Assembly: GCA_949825065.1 (NCBI GenBank)
Contig: OX463859.1
Location: 4,564,217 to 4,628,216 of the forward strand
DNA from: Odontocerum albicorne
Taxonomy: Eukaryota; Arthropoda; Insecta; Trichoptera; Odontoceridae
Reading direction: 5' to 3'
Length of the DNA: 64,000 nt
The notes below the pieces were generated by a model, which was not told where the DNA came from, searched no databases, and saw nothing but the letters and a program-made list of their open reading frames with translations. Shown one piece after another: positions 26,101 through 40,559 of this stretch (position 1 is its first letter; each line of letters opens with the position of its first letter). A program made the translations under genes and the position numbers.

Positions 26101-29100
26101 AAGCGATATTAATCACCTTCAAATACCAAAAAACAAGTGTTTTGTGAATTAAATAATTTTTTGAGCAGTTTCGTCTTTTGGGACAAAGAACCTTTAAAGT
26201 TTAATCAATTTTTTTTTGTCTGATTTCACATTTTTTCTTATTTATTATTGATAAGCGATATAAATAACCCTCAAATACCAAAAAAAAGGTGTTTTGTGAG
26301 TTAAATATTTTTTGAGCAGTTTCGTCTTTTGGGACTAAGAACCTTTCAAGTTTAATCAAATTTTTTTTGTCTGATTTCATATTTTTTCTTATTTATTATT
26401 GATAAGCGATATAAATAACCCTCAAATACCAAAAAACAAGTGTTTTGTGAGTTAAATATTTTTTGAGCAGTTTCGTCTTTTGGGACTAAGAACCTTTCAA
26501 GTTTAATCAAATTTTTTTTGTCTGATTTCACATTTTTTCTTATTTATTATTGATAAGCGATATAAATAACCCTCAAATACCAAAAAACATGTGTTTTGTG
26601 AGTTAAATATTTTTTGAGCAGTTTCGTCTTTTGGGACTAAGAACCTTTCAAGTTTAATCAATTTTTTTTTGTCTTATTTCATATTATTACTTACTTATTA
26701 TTGATAAGCGATATTAATCACCCTCAAATACCAAAAAACAAGTGTTTTGTGATTTAAATAATTTTTTGAGCAGTTTCGTCTTTTGGGACTAAGAACCTTT
26801 CAAGTTTAATCAAATTTTTTTTGTCTGATTTCACATTTTTTCTTATTTATTATTGATAAGCGATATAAATAACCCTCAAATACCAAAAAACAAGTGTTTT
26901 GTGAGTTAAATATTTTTTGAGCAGTTTCGTCTTTTGGGACTAAGAACCTTTCAAGTTGATTCAATTTTTTTTTGTCTGATTTCATATTTTTTCTTACTTA
27001 TTATTGATAAGCGATATTAATAACCCTCAAATACCAAAAAAGAAGTGTTTTGCGAGTTAAATATTTTTTGAGCAGTTTCGTCTTTTGAGACTAAGAACCT
27101 TTCAAGTTAAATCAATTTTTTTTTGTCTTATTTCATATTATTTCTTACTTATTATTGATAAGCGATATTAATAACCCTCAAATACCAAAAATTAAGTGTT
27201 TTGTGAGTAAAATATTTTTTGAGCAGTTTCGTCTTTTGGGACTAAGAACCTTTCAAGTTTAATAAATTTTTTTTTGTCTGATTTCATATTTTTTCTTACT
27301 TATTATTGATAAGCGATATAAATAACCCTCAAATACCAAAAAACAAGTGTTTTGTGAGTTAAATATTTTTTGAGCAGTTTTGTCTTTTAAGACTAAGAAC
27401 CTTTACAGTTTAATCAAAAAAATTTTGTCTGATTTCATATTTTTTCTTACTTATTATTGATAAGCGATATAAATAACCCTCAAATACCAAAAAAGAAGTG
27501 TTTTGCGAGTTAAATATTTTTTGAGCAGTTTCGTCTTTTGAGACTAAGAACCTTTCAAGTTAAATCAATTTTTTTTTGTCTTATTTCATATTATTTCTTA
27601 CTTATTATTGATAAGCGATATTAATAACACTCAAATACCAAAAATTAAGTGTTTTGTGAGTTAAATATTTTTTGAGCAGTTTCGTCTTTTGGGACTAAGA
27701 ACCTTTCAAGTTTAATCAACTTTTTTTTGTCTGATTTCATATTTTTTCTTACTTATTATTGATAAGCGATATTAATAACCCTCAAATACCAAAAAACAAG
27801 TGTTTTGTGAGTTAATTATTTTTTGAGCAGTTTCGTCTTTTGGGACTAAGAGCCTTTCAAGTTTAATCAAATTTTTTTTGTCTGATTTCACATTTTTTCT
27901 TATTTATTATTGATAAGCGATATAAATAACCCTCAAATACCAAAAAACAAGTGTTTTGTGAGTTAAATATTTTTTGCGCATTTTCCTCTATTGAGACTTA
28001 GAACGATTCAAGTTAAGTCAATTTTTTTTGTCTGATTTAATATTATTACTAACTTATTATTGATAAGCGATATTAATACCCCTCAAATACCAAAAAACAA
28101 GCGTTTTGTGAGTTAAATATTTTTTGAGCAGTTTCGTCTTTTGGGACTAAGAACCTTTAAAGTTTAATCAATTTTTTTTTGTCTGATTTCACATTTTTTC
28201 TTATTTATTATTGATAAGCCATATAAATAACCCTCAAATACCAAAAAAAAGGTGTTTTGTGAGTTAAATATTTTTTGAGCAGTTTCGTCTTTTGGGACTA
28301 AGAACCTTTCAAGTTTAATCAATTTTTTTTTGTCTGATTTCACATTTTTTCTTATTTATTATTGATAAGCGATGTAAATAACCCTCAAATACCAAAAAAC
28401 AAGTGTTTTGTGAGTTAAATATTTTTTGCGCATTTTCCTCTATTGAGACTAAGAACGATTCAAGTTAAGTCAATTTTTTTTGTCTGATTTAATATTATTA
28501 CTTACTTATTATTGATAAGCGATATTAATACCCCTCAAATACCAAAAAACAAGCGTTTTGTGAGTTAAATATTTTTTGAGCAGTTTCGTCTTTTGGGACT
28601 AAGAGCCTTTCAAGTTTAATCAATTTTTTTTTGTCTGATTTCACATTTTTTCTTATTTATTATTGATATGCGATATAAATAGCCCTCAAATACCAAAAAA
28701 AAGGTGTTTTGTGAGTTAAATATTTTTTGAGCAGTTTCGTCTTTTGGGACTAAGAACCTTTCAAGTTTAATCAAATTTTTTTTGTCTGATTTCACATTTT
28801 TTCTTATTTATTATTGATAAGCGATATAAATAACCCTCAAATACCAAAAAACAAGTGTTTTGTGAGTTAAATATTTTTTGAGCAGTTTCGTCTTTTGGGA
28901 CTAAGAACCTTTCAAGTTTAATCAAATTTTTTTTTGTCTGATTTCACATTTTTTCTTATTTATTATTGATAAGCGATATAAATAACCCTCAAATACCAAA
29001 AAACAAGTGTTTTGTGAGTTAAATATTTTTTGAGCAGTTACGTCTTTTGGGACTAAGAACCTTTACAGTTAAATCAAAAAAATTTTGTCTGATTTCATAT

Positions 29101-29689
29101 TTTTTCTTACTTATTATTGATAAGCGATATTAATAACCCTCAAATACCAAAAAACAAGTGTTTTGTGAGTTAAATATTTTTTGAGCAGTTTCGTCTTTTG
29201 GGACTAAGAACCTTTCAAGTTTAATCAATTTTTTTTTGTCTGATTTCATATTTTTTCTTACTTATTATTGATAAGCGATATTAATAACCCTCAAATACCA
29301 AAAAACAAGTGTTTTGTGAGTTAATTATTTTTTGAGCAGTTTCGTCTTTTGGGACTAAGAGCCTTTCAAGTTTAATCAATTTTTTTTTTCTGATTTCATA
29401 TTTTTTCTTACTTATTATTGATAAGCGATATTAATTACCCTCAAATACAAAAAAACAAGTGTTTTGTGAGTTAAATATTTTTTGCGCATTTTCCTCTATT
29501 AAGACTAAGAACGATTCAAGTTTAGTCAATTTTTTTTGTCTGATTTTATATTATTACTTACTTATTATTGATAAGCGATATTAATAACCCTCAAATACCA
29601 AAAAACAAGCGTTTTGTGAGTTAAATATTTTTTGAGCAGTTTCGTCTTTTGGGACTAAGAACCTTTCAAGTGTTATCAATTTTTTTTTT

Positions 29690-32600
29690 CTGATTTCATA
29701 TTTTTTCTTACTTATTATTGATAAGCGATATAAATAACCCTCAAATACCAAAAAACAAGTGTTTTGTGAGTTAAATATTTTTTGAGCAGTTTTGTCTTTT
29801 AAGACTAAGAACCTTTCAAGTTTAATCAAAATTTTTTTGTCTGATTTCATATTTTTTCTTACTTATTATTGATAAGCGATATTAATAACCCTCAAATACC
29901 AAAAAACAAGTGTTTTGTGAGTTAAATATTTTTTGAGCAGTTTCGTCTTTTGGGACTAAGAACCTTTCAAGTTTAATCAAATTTTTTTTGTCTGATTTCA
30001 CATTTTTTCTTATTTATTATTGATAAGCGATATAAATAACCCTCAAATACCAAAAAACAAGTGTTTTGTGAGTTAAATATTTTTTGAGCAGTTTCGTCTT
30101 TTGGGACTAAGAACCTTTCAAGTTTAATCAAATTTTTTTTTGTCTGATTTCACATTTTTTCTTATTTATTATTGATAAGCGATATAAATAACCCTCAAAT
30201 ACCAAAAAACAAGTGTTTTGTGAGTTATATATTTTTTGAGCAGTTACGTCTTTTGGGACTAAGAACCTTTACAGTTAAATCAAAAAAATTTTGTCTGATT
30301 TCATATTTTTTCTTACTTATTATTGATAAGCGATATAAATAACCCTCAAATACCAAAAAACAAGTGTTTTGTGAGTTAAATATTTTTTGAGCAGTTTTGT
30401 CTTTTAAGACTAAGAACCTTTCAAGTTTAATCAAAATTTTTTTGTCTGATTTCATATTTTTTCTTACTTATTATTGATAAGCGATATTAATAACCCTCAA
30501 ATACCAAAAAACAAGTGTTTTGCGAGTTAAATATTTTTTGAGCAGTTTCGTCTTTTGGGACTAAGAACCTTTCAAGTTTAATCAATTTTTTTTTGTCCTA
30601 TTTCATATTATTTCTTACTTATTATTGATAAGCGATATTAATAACCCTCAAATACCAAAAAACAAGTGTTTTGTGAGTTAAATATTTTTTGAGCAGTTTT
30701 GTCTTTTAAGACTAAGAACCTTTACAGTTAAATCAAAAAAAATTTGTCTGATTTCATATTTTTTCTTACTTATTATTGATAAGCGATATTAATAACCCTC
30801 AAATACCAAAAAAGAAGTGTTTTGCGAGTTAAATATTTTTTGAGCAGTTTCGTCTTTTGGGACTAAGAGCTTTTCAAGTTTAATCAAATTTTTTTTGTCT
30901 GATTTCACATTTTTTCTTATTTATTATTGATAAGCGATATAAATAACCCTCAAATACCAAAAAACAAGTGTTTTGTGAGTTAAATATTTTTTGCGCATTT
31001 TCCTCTATTGAGACTAAGAACAAATCAAGTTAAGTCAATTTTTTTTGTCTGATTTAATATTATTACTTACTTATTATTGATAAGCGATATTAATACCTCT
31101 CAAATACCAAAAAACAAGCGTTTTGTGAGTTAAATATTTTTTGAGCAGTTTCGTCTTTTGGGACTAAGAACCTTTCAAGTTTAATCAATTTTTTTTTTGT
31201 CTTATCTCATATTATTACTTACTTATTATTGATAAGCGATATTAATCACCCTCAAATACCAAAAAACAAGTGTTTTGTGAATTAAATAATTTTTTGAGCA
31301 GTTTCGTCTTTTGGGACTAAGAACCTTTCAAGTTATATCAATTTTTTTTGTCTGATTTCACATTTTTTCTTATTTATTATTGATAAGCGATATACATAAC
31401 CCTCAAATACCAAAAAACAAGTGTTTTGTGAGTTAAATATTTTTTGAGCAGTTTTGTCTTTTAAGACTAAGAACCTTTACAGTTAAATAAAAAAAAAATT
31501 GTCTGATTTCATATTTTTTCTTACTTATTATTGATAAGCGATATTAATAACCCTCAAATACCAAAAAAGAAGTGTTTTGCGAGTTAAATAATTTTTTGAG
31601 CAGTTTCGTCTTTTGGGACTAAGAACCTTTCAAGTTATATCAATTTTTTTTGTCTGATTTCACATTTTTTCTTATTTATTATTGATAAGCGATATACATA
31701 ACCCTCAAATACCAAAAAACAAGTGTTTTGTGAGTTAAATATTTTTTGAGCAGTTTTGTCTTTTAAGACTAAGAACCTTTACAGTTAAATCAAAAAAAAT
31801 TTGTCTGATTTCATATTTTTTCTTACTTATTATTGATAAGCGATATTAATAACCCTCAGATACCAAAAAAGAAGTGTTTTGCGAGTTAAATATTTTTTGA
31901 GCAGTTTCGTCTTTTGGGACTTAGAGCTTTTCAAGTTTAATCAAATTTTTTTTGTCTGATTTCACATTTTTTCTTATTTATTATTGATAAGCGATATAAA
32001 TAACCCTCAAATACCAAAAAACAAGTGTTTTGTGAGTTAAATATTTTTTGCGCATTTTCCTCTATTGAGACTAAGAACAAATCAAGTTAAGTCAATTTTT
32101 TTTGTCTGATTTAATATTATTACTTACTTATTATTGATAAGCGATATTAATACCTCTCAAATACCAAAAAACAAGCGTTTTGTGAGTTAAATATTTTTTG
32201 AGCAGTTTCGTCTTTTGGGACTAAGAACCTTTCAAGTTTAATCAATTTTTTTTTTGTCTTATCTCATATTATTACTTACTTATTATTGATAAGCGATATT
32301 AATCACCCTCAAATACCAAAAAACAAGTGTTTTGTGAATTAAATAATTTTTTGAGCAGTTTCGTCTATTGGGACTAAGAACCTTTAAAGTTTAATCAATT
32401 TTTTTTTGTCTGATTTCACATTTTTTCTTATTTATTATTGATAAGCGATATAAATAACCCTCAAATACCAAAAAACAAGTGTTTTGTGAGTTAAATATTT
32501 TTTGAGCAGTTACGTCTTTTGGGACTAAGAACCTTTACAGTTTAATCAAAAAAATTTTGTCTGATTTCATATTTTTTCTTACTCATTATTGATAAGCGAT

Positions 32601-33915
32601 ATTAATAACCCTCAAATACCAAAAAACAAGTGTTTTGTGAGTTAAATATTTTTTGAGCAGTTTCGTCTTTTGGGACTAAGAACCTTTCAAGTTTAATCAA
32701 TTTTTTTTTGTCTGATTTCATATTTTTTCTTACTTATTATTGATAAGCGATATTAATAACCCTCAAATACCAAAAAACAAGTGTTTTGTGAGTTAATTAT
32801 TTTTTGAGCAGTTTCGTCTTTTGGGACTAAGAACCTTTCAAGTTAAATCAATTTTTTTTTTTCTGATTTCATATTTTTTCTTACTTATTATTGATAAGCG
32901 ATATTAATTACCCTCAAATACAAAAAAACAAGTGTTTTGTGAGTTAAATATTTTTTGCGCATTTTCCTCTATTTAGACTAAGAACGATTCAAGTTTAGTC
33001 AATTTTTTTTGTCTGATTTTATATTATTACTTACTTATTATTGATAAGCGATATAAATAACCCTCAAATACCAAAAAACAAGCGTTTTGTGAGTTAAATA
33101 TTTTTTGAGCAGTTTCGTCTTTTGGGACTAAGAACCTTTCAAGTTTAATCAATTTTTTTTTGTCTGATTTCATATTTTTTCTTACTTATTATTGATAAGC
33201 GATATTAATAACCCTCAAATACAAAAAAACAAGTGTTTTGTGAGTTAAATATTTTTTGCGCATTTTCCTCTATTGAGACTAAGAACGATTCAAGTTAAGT
33301 CAATTTTTTTTGTCTGATTTAATATAATTACTTACTTATTATTGATAAGCGATATAAATAACCCTCAAATACAAAAAAAAAGGTGTTTTGTGAGTTAAAT
33401 ATTTTTTGAGCAGTTTCGTCTTTTGGGACTAAGAACCTTTCAAGTTTAATCAATTTTTTTTTGTCTGATTTCACATTTTTTCTTATTTATTATTGATAAG
33501 CGATATAAATAACCCTCAAATACCAAAAAACAAGTGTTTTGTGAGTTAAATATTTTTTGAGCAGTTACGTCTTTTGGGACTAAGAACCTTTCAAGTTTAA
33601 TCAATTTTTTTTTGTCTGATTTCACATTTTTTCTTATTTATTATTGATAAGCGATATAAATAACCCTCAAATACCAAAAAACAAGTGTTTTGTGAGTTAA
33701 ATATTTTTTGAGCAGTTGCGTCTTTTGGGACTTAGAACCTTTCAAGTTTAATCAATTTTTTTTTGTCTGATTTCATATTTTTTCTTACTTATTATTGATA
33801 AGCGATATTAATTACCCTCAAATACAAAAAAACAAGTGTTTTGTGAGTTAAATATTTTTTGAGTCTTCGTCTTTTGGGACTAAGAACCTTTCAAGTTTAA
33901 TAAATTTTTTTTTGT
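29690..33915 (+). repeat. 28-monomer higher-order block, copy 1 (4226 bp)
   Basis: Copy 1 of a tandem duplication with period 4226 bp. Private variants pair exactly: ccctcagatacc at 31855/36081, actcattatt at 32581/36807, and atacctct at 31093/35319 and 32150/36376. Inside it, 31093 and 32150 are 1057 bp apart, showing an older 7-monomer duplication. The limits are placed where variant order stops matching and are accurate to about one monomer. Confidence 0.85.
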
Positions 33916-36900
33916 CTGATTTCATATTTTTTCTTACTTATTATTGATAAGCGATATAAATAACCCTCAAATACCAAAAAACAAGTGTTTTGTGAGTTAA
34001 ATATTTTTTGAGCAGTTTTGTCTTTTAAGACTAAGAACCTTTCAAGTTTAATCAAAATTTTTTTGTCTGATTTCATATTTTTTCTTACTTATTATTGATA
34101 AGCGATATTAATAACCCTCAAATACCAAAAAACAAGTGTTTTGTGAGTTAAATATTTTTTGAGCAGTTTCGTCTTTTGGGACTAAGAACCTTTCAAGTTT
34201 AATCAAATTTTTTTTGTCTGATTTCACATTTTTTCTTATTTATTATTGATAAGCGATATAAATAACCCTCAAATACCAAAAAACAAGTGTTTTGTGAGTT
34301 AAATATTTTTTGAGCAGTTTCGTCTTTTGGGACTAAGAACCTTTCAAGTTTAATCAAATTTTTTTTTGTCTGATTTCACATTTTTTCTTATTTATTATTG
34401 ATAAGCGATATAAATAACCCTCAAATACCAAAAAACAAGTGTTTTGTGAGTTATATATTTTTTGAGCAGTTACGTCTTTTGGGACTAAGAACCTTTACAG
34501 TTAAATCAAAAAAATTTTGTCTGATTTCATATTTTTTCTTACTTATTATTGATAAGCGATATAAATAACCCTCAAATACCAAAAAACAAGTGTTTTGTGA
34601 GTTAAATATTTTTTGAGCAGTTTTGTCTTTTAAGACTAAGAACCTTTCAAGTTTAATCAAAATTTTTTTGTCTGATTTCATATTTTTTCTTACTTATTAT
34701 TGATAAGCGATATTAATAACCCTCAAATACCAAAAAACAAGTGTTTTGCGAGTTAAATATTTTTTGAGCAGTTTCGTCTTTTGGGACTAAGAACCTTTCA
34801 AGTTTAATCAATTTTTTTTTGTCCTATTTCATATTATTTCTTACTTATTATTGATAAGCGATATTAATAACCCTCAAATACCAAAAAACAAGTGTTTTGT
34901 GAGTTAAATATTTTTTGAGCAGTTTTGTCTTTTAAGACTAAGAACCTTTACAGTTAAATCAAAAAAAATTTGTCTGATTTCATATTTTTTCTTACTTATT
35001 ATTGATAAGCGATATTAATAACCCTCAAATACCAAAAAAGAAGTGTTTTGCGAGTTAAATATTTTTTGAGCAGTTTCGTCTTTTGGGACTAAGAGCTTTT
35101 CAAGTTTAATCAAATTTTTTTTGTCTGATTTCACATTTTTTCTTATTTATTATTGATAAGCGATATAAATAACCCTCAAATACCAAAAAACAAGTGTTTT
35201 GTGAGTTAAATATTTTTTGCGCATTTTCCTCTATTGAGACTAAGAACAAATCAAGTTAAGTCAATTTTTTTTGTCTGATTTAATATTATTACTTACTTAT
35301 TATTGATAAGCGATATTAATACCTCTCAAATACCAAAAAACAAGCGTTTTGTGAGTTAAATATTTTTTGAGCAGTTTCGTCTTTTGGGACTAAGAACCTT
35401 TCAAGTTTAATCAATTTTTTTTTTGTCTTATCTCATATTATTACTTACTTATTATTGATAAGCGATATTAATCACCCTCAAATACCAAAAAACAAGTGTT
35501 TTGTGAATTAAATAATTTTTTGAGCAGTTTCGTCTTTTGGGACTAAGAACCTTTCAAGTTATATCAATTTTTTTTGTCTGATTTCACATTTTTTCTTATT
35601 TATTATTGATAAGCGATATACATAACCCTCAAATACCAAAAAACAAGTGTTTTGTGAGTTAAATATTTTTTGAGCAGTTTTGTCTTTTAAGACTAAGAAC
35701 CTTTACAGTTAAATCAAAAAAAAATTGTCTGATTTCATATTTTTTCTTACTTATTATTGATAAGCGATATTAATAACCCTCAAATACCAAAAAAGAAGTG
35801 TTTTGCGAGTTAAATAATTTTTTGAGCAGTTTCGTCTTTTGGGACTAAGAACCTTTCAAGTTATATCAATTTTTTTTGTCTGATTTCACATTTTTTCTTA
35901 TTTATTATTGATAAGCGATATACATAACCCTCAAATACCAAAAAACAAGTGTTTTGTGAGTTAAATATTTTTTGAGCAGTTTTGTCTTTTAAGACTAAGA
36001 ACCTTTACAGTTAAATCAAAAAAAATTTGTCTGATTTCATATTTTTTCTTACTTATTATTGATAAGCGATATTAATAACCCTCAGATACCAAAAAAGAAG
36101 TGTTTTGCGAGTTAAATATTTTTTGAGCAGTTTCGTCTTTTGGGACTTAGAGCTTTTCAAGTTTAATCAAATTTTTTTTGTCTGATTTCACATTTTTTCT
36201 TATTTATTATTGATAAGCGATATAAATAACCCTCAAATACCAAAAAACAAGTGTTTTGTGAGTTAAATATTTTTTGCGCATTTTCCTCTATTGAGACTAA
36301 GAACAAATCAAGTTAAGTCAATTTTTTTTGTCTGATTTAATATTATTACTTACTTATTATTGATAAGCGATATTAATACCTCTCAAATACCAAAAAACAA
36401 GCGTTTTGTGAGTTAAATATTTTTTGAGCAGTTTCGTCTTTTGGGACTAAGAACCTTTCAAGTTTAATCAATTTTTTTTTTGTCTTATCTCATATTATTA
36501 CTTACTTATTATTGATAAGCGATATTAATCACCCTCAAATACCAAAAAACAAGTGTTTTGTGAATTAAATAATTTTTTGAGCAGTTTCGTCTTTTGGGAC
36601 TAAGAACCTTTAAAGTTTAATCAATTTTTTTTTGTCTGATTTCACATTTTTTCTTATTTATTATTGATAAGCGATATAAATAACCCTCAAATACCAAAAA
36701 ACAAGTGTTTTGTGAGTTAAATATTTTTTGAGCAGTTACGTCTTTTGGGACTAAGAACCTTTACAGTTTAATCAAAAAAATTTTGTCTGATTTCATATTT
36801 TTTCTTACTCATTATTGATAAGCGATATTAATAACCCTCAAATACCAAAAAACAAGTGTTTTGTGAGTTAAATATTTTTTGAGCAGTTTCGTCTTTTGGG

Positions 36901-38141
36901 ACTAAGAACCTTTCAAGTTTAATCAATTTTTTTTTGTCTGATTTCATATTTTTTCTTACTTATTATTGATAAGCGATATTAATAACCCTCAAATACCAAA
37001 AAACAAGTGTTTTGTGAGTTAATTATTTTTTGAGCAGTTTCGTCTTTTGGGACTAAGAACCTTTCAAGTTAAATCAATTTTTTTTTTTCTGATTTCATAT
37101 TTTTTCTTACTTATTATTGATAAGCGATATTAATTACCCTCAAATACAAAAAAACAAGTGTTTTGTGAGTTAAATATTTTTTGCGCATTTTCCTCTATTT
37201 AGACTAAGAACGATTCAAGTTTAGTCAATTTTTTTTGTCTGATTTTATATTATTACTTACTTATTATTGATAAGCGATATAAATAACCCTCAAATACCAA
37301 AAAACAAGCGTTTTGTGAGTTAAATATTTTTTGAGCAGTTTCGTCTTTTGGGACTAAGAACCTTTCAAGTTTAATCAATTTTTTTTTGTCTGATTTCATA
37401 TTTTTTCTTACTTATTATTGATAAGCGATATTAATAACCCTCAAATACAAAAAAACAAGTGTTTTGTGAGTTAAATATTTTTTGCGCATTTTCCTCTATT
37501 GAGACTAAGAACGATTCAAGTTAAGTCAATTTTTTTTGTCTGATTTAATATAATTACTTACTTATTATTGATAAGCGATATAAATAACCCTCAAATACAA
37601 AAAAAAAGGTGTTTTGTGAGTTAAATATTTTTTGAGCAGTTTCGTCTTTTGGGACTAAGAACCTTTCAAGTTTAATCAATTTTTTTTTGTCTGATTTCAC
37701 ATTTTTTCTTATTTATTATTGATAAGCGATATAAATAACCCTCAAATACCAAAAAACAAGTGTTTTGTGAGTTAAATATTTTTTGAGCAGTTACGTCTTT
37801 TGGGACTAAGAACCTTTCAAGTTTAATCAATTTTTTTTTGTCTGATTTCACATTTTTTCTTATTTATTATTGATAAGCGATATAAATAACCCTCAAATAC
37901 CAAAAAACAAGTGTTTTGTGAGTTAAATATTTTTTGAGCAGTTGCGTCTTTTGGGACTTAGAACCTTTCAAGTTTAATCAATTTTTTTTTGTCTGATTTC
38001 ATATTTTTTCTTACTTATTATTGATAAGCGATATTAATTACCCTCAAATACAAAAAAACAAGTGTTTTGTGAGTTAAATATTTTTTGAGTCTTCGTCTTT
38101 TGGGACTAAGAACCTTTCAAGTTTAATAAATTTTTTTTTGT
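33916..38141 (+). repeat. 28-monomer higher-order block, copy 2 (4226 bp)
   Basis: Copy 2 of the preceding block, adjacent and in the same orientation. The two translated antisense frames at 30225-30455 and 34451-34681 are identical, as expected for a recent duplication. After about 38180 the sequence instead follows the variant order seen after about 19760. Confidence 0.85.
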
Positions 38142-40440
38142 CTGATTTCATATTTTTTCTTACTTATTATTGATAAGCGATATAAATAACCCTCAAATAC
38201 CAAAAAACAAGTGTTTTGTGAGTTAAATATTTTTTGCGCATTTTCCTCTATTGAGACTAAGAACCTTTCAAGTTTAGTCAATTTTTTTTTGTCTGATTTC
38301 ATATTATTACTTACTTATTATTGATAAGCGATATTAATCACCCTCAAATACCAAAAAACAAGTGTTTTGTGAATTAAATAATTTTTTGAGCAGTTTCGTC
38401 TCTTGGGACTAAGAACCTTTCAAGTTTAATCAAATTTTTTTTGTCTGATTTCACATTTTTTCTTACTTATTATTGATAAGCGATATAAATAACCCTCAAA
38501 TACCAAAAAACAAGTGTTTTGTGAGTTAAATATTTTTTGAGCAGTTACGTCTTTTGGGACTAAGAACCTTTACAGTTTAATCAAATTTTTTTTGTCTGAT
38601 TTCATATTATTTCTTACTTATTATTGATAAGCGATATTAATACCCCTCAAATACCAAAAAACAAGCGTTTTGTGAGTTAAATATTTTTTGAGCAGTTTCG
38701 TCTTTTGGGACTAAGAACCTTTCAAGTTTAATCAATTTTTTTTTGTCTGATTTCATATTTTTTCTTACTTATTATTGATAAGCGATATAAATAACCCTCA
38801 AATACCAAAAAACAAGTGTTTTGTGAGTTAAATATTTTTTGAGCAGTTTCGTCCTTTGGGACTAAGAACCTTTCAAGTTTAATCAATTTTTTTTTGTCTG
38901 ATTTCATATTTTTTCTTACTTATTATTGATAAGCGATATTAATAACCCTCAAATACAAAAAAACAAGTGTTTTGTGAGTTAAATATTTTTTGCGCATTTT
39001 CCTCTATTGAGACTAAGAACGATTCAAGTTAAGTCAATTTTTTTTGTCTGATTTAATATTATTACTTACTTATTATTGATAAGCGATATTAATACCCCTC
39101 AAATACCAAAAAACAAGCGTTTTGTGAGTTAAATATTTTTTGAGCAGTTTCGTCTTATGGGACTAAGAACCTTTCCAGTGTAATCAATTTTTTTTTGTCT
39201 GATTTCATATTTTTTCTTACTTATTATTGATAAGCGATATAAATAACCCTCAAATACCAAAAAACAAGCGTTTTGTGAGTTAAATATTTTTTGAGCAGTT
39301 TTGTCTTTAAAGACTAAGAACCTTTCAAGTATAATCAAAAAAATTTTGTCTGATTTCATATTTTTTCTTACTTATTATTGATAAGCGATATTAATAACCC
39401 TCAAATACCAAAAAACAAGTGTTTTGCGACTTAAATATTTTTTGAGCAGTTTCGTCTTTTGGGACTAAGAACCTTTCAAGTTTTATCAATTTTTTTTTGT
39501 CTTATTTCATATTATTTCTTACTTATTATTGATAAGCGATATTAATAACCCTCAAATACCAAAAAACAAGTGTTTTGTGAGTTAAATATTTTTTGAGCAG
39601 TTTCGTCTTTTGGGACTAAGAACCTTTCAAGTTTAATAAATTTTTTTTGTCTGATTTCACATTTTTTCTTATTAATTATTGATAAGCGATATAAATAACC
39701 CTCAAATACCAAAAAACAAGTGTTTTGTGAGTTAAATATTTTTTGAGCAGTTACGTCTTTTGGGACTAAGAACCTTTACAGTTTATTCAAAAATTTTTTG
39801 TCTGATTTCATATTTTTTCTTACTTATTATTGATAAGCGATATTAATAACCCTCAAATACCAAAAAACAAGTGTTTTGTGAGTTAAATATTTTTTGAGCA
39901 GTTTCGTCTTTTGGGACTAAGAACCTTTAAAGTTTAATCAATTTTTTTTTGTCTGATTTCACATTTTTTCTTATTTATTATTGATAAGCGATATTAATAA
40001 CCCTCAAATACCAAAAAACAAGTGTTTTGTGAGTTAAATATTTTTTGAGCAGTTTCGTCTTTTGGGACTAAGAACCTTTCAAGTTTAATCAAATTTTTAT
40101 TGTCTGATTTCACATTTTTTCTTATTAATTATTGATAAGCGATATAAATAACCCTCAAATACCAAAAAACAAGTGTTTTGTGAGTTAAATATTTTTTGAG
40201 CAGTTACGTCTTTTGGGACTAAGAACCTTTACAGTTTATTCAAAAAAAATTTGTCTGATTTCATATTTTTTCTTACTTATTATTGATAAGCGATATTAAT
40301 AACCCTCAAATACCAAAAAACAAGTGTTTTGTGAGTTAAATATTTTTTGAGCAGTTTCGTCTTTTGGGACTAAGAACCTTTCAAGTTTAATCAATTTTTT
40401 TTTGTCTGATTTCATATTATTTCTTACTTATTATTGATAA
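37400..40440 (+). repeat. Long-range duplicate of about 18980-22150 (offset 18418 bp, 122 monomers)
   Basis: The rare variant tctcttgggac occurs at 19981 and 38399, and the variant acaaaaaaaaaggtg has its first g at 19190 and 37608. Both pairs, and the antisense frames at 20711-20941 and 39129-39359, are offset by 18418 bp. Later the variant ttttattgtc (21831 and 40095) is offset by 18264 bp, so one monomer was lost in this copy or gained in the other near 39900. Confidence 0.8.
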
Positions 40441-40559
40441 GCGATATTAATAACCCTCAAATACCAAAAATTAAGTGTTTTGTGAGTTAAATATTTTTTG
40501 AGCAGTTTCGTCTTTTGGGACTAAGAACCTTTCAAGTTTAATCAATTTTTTTTTTCTGA

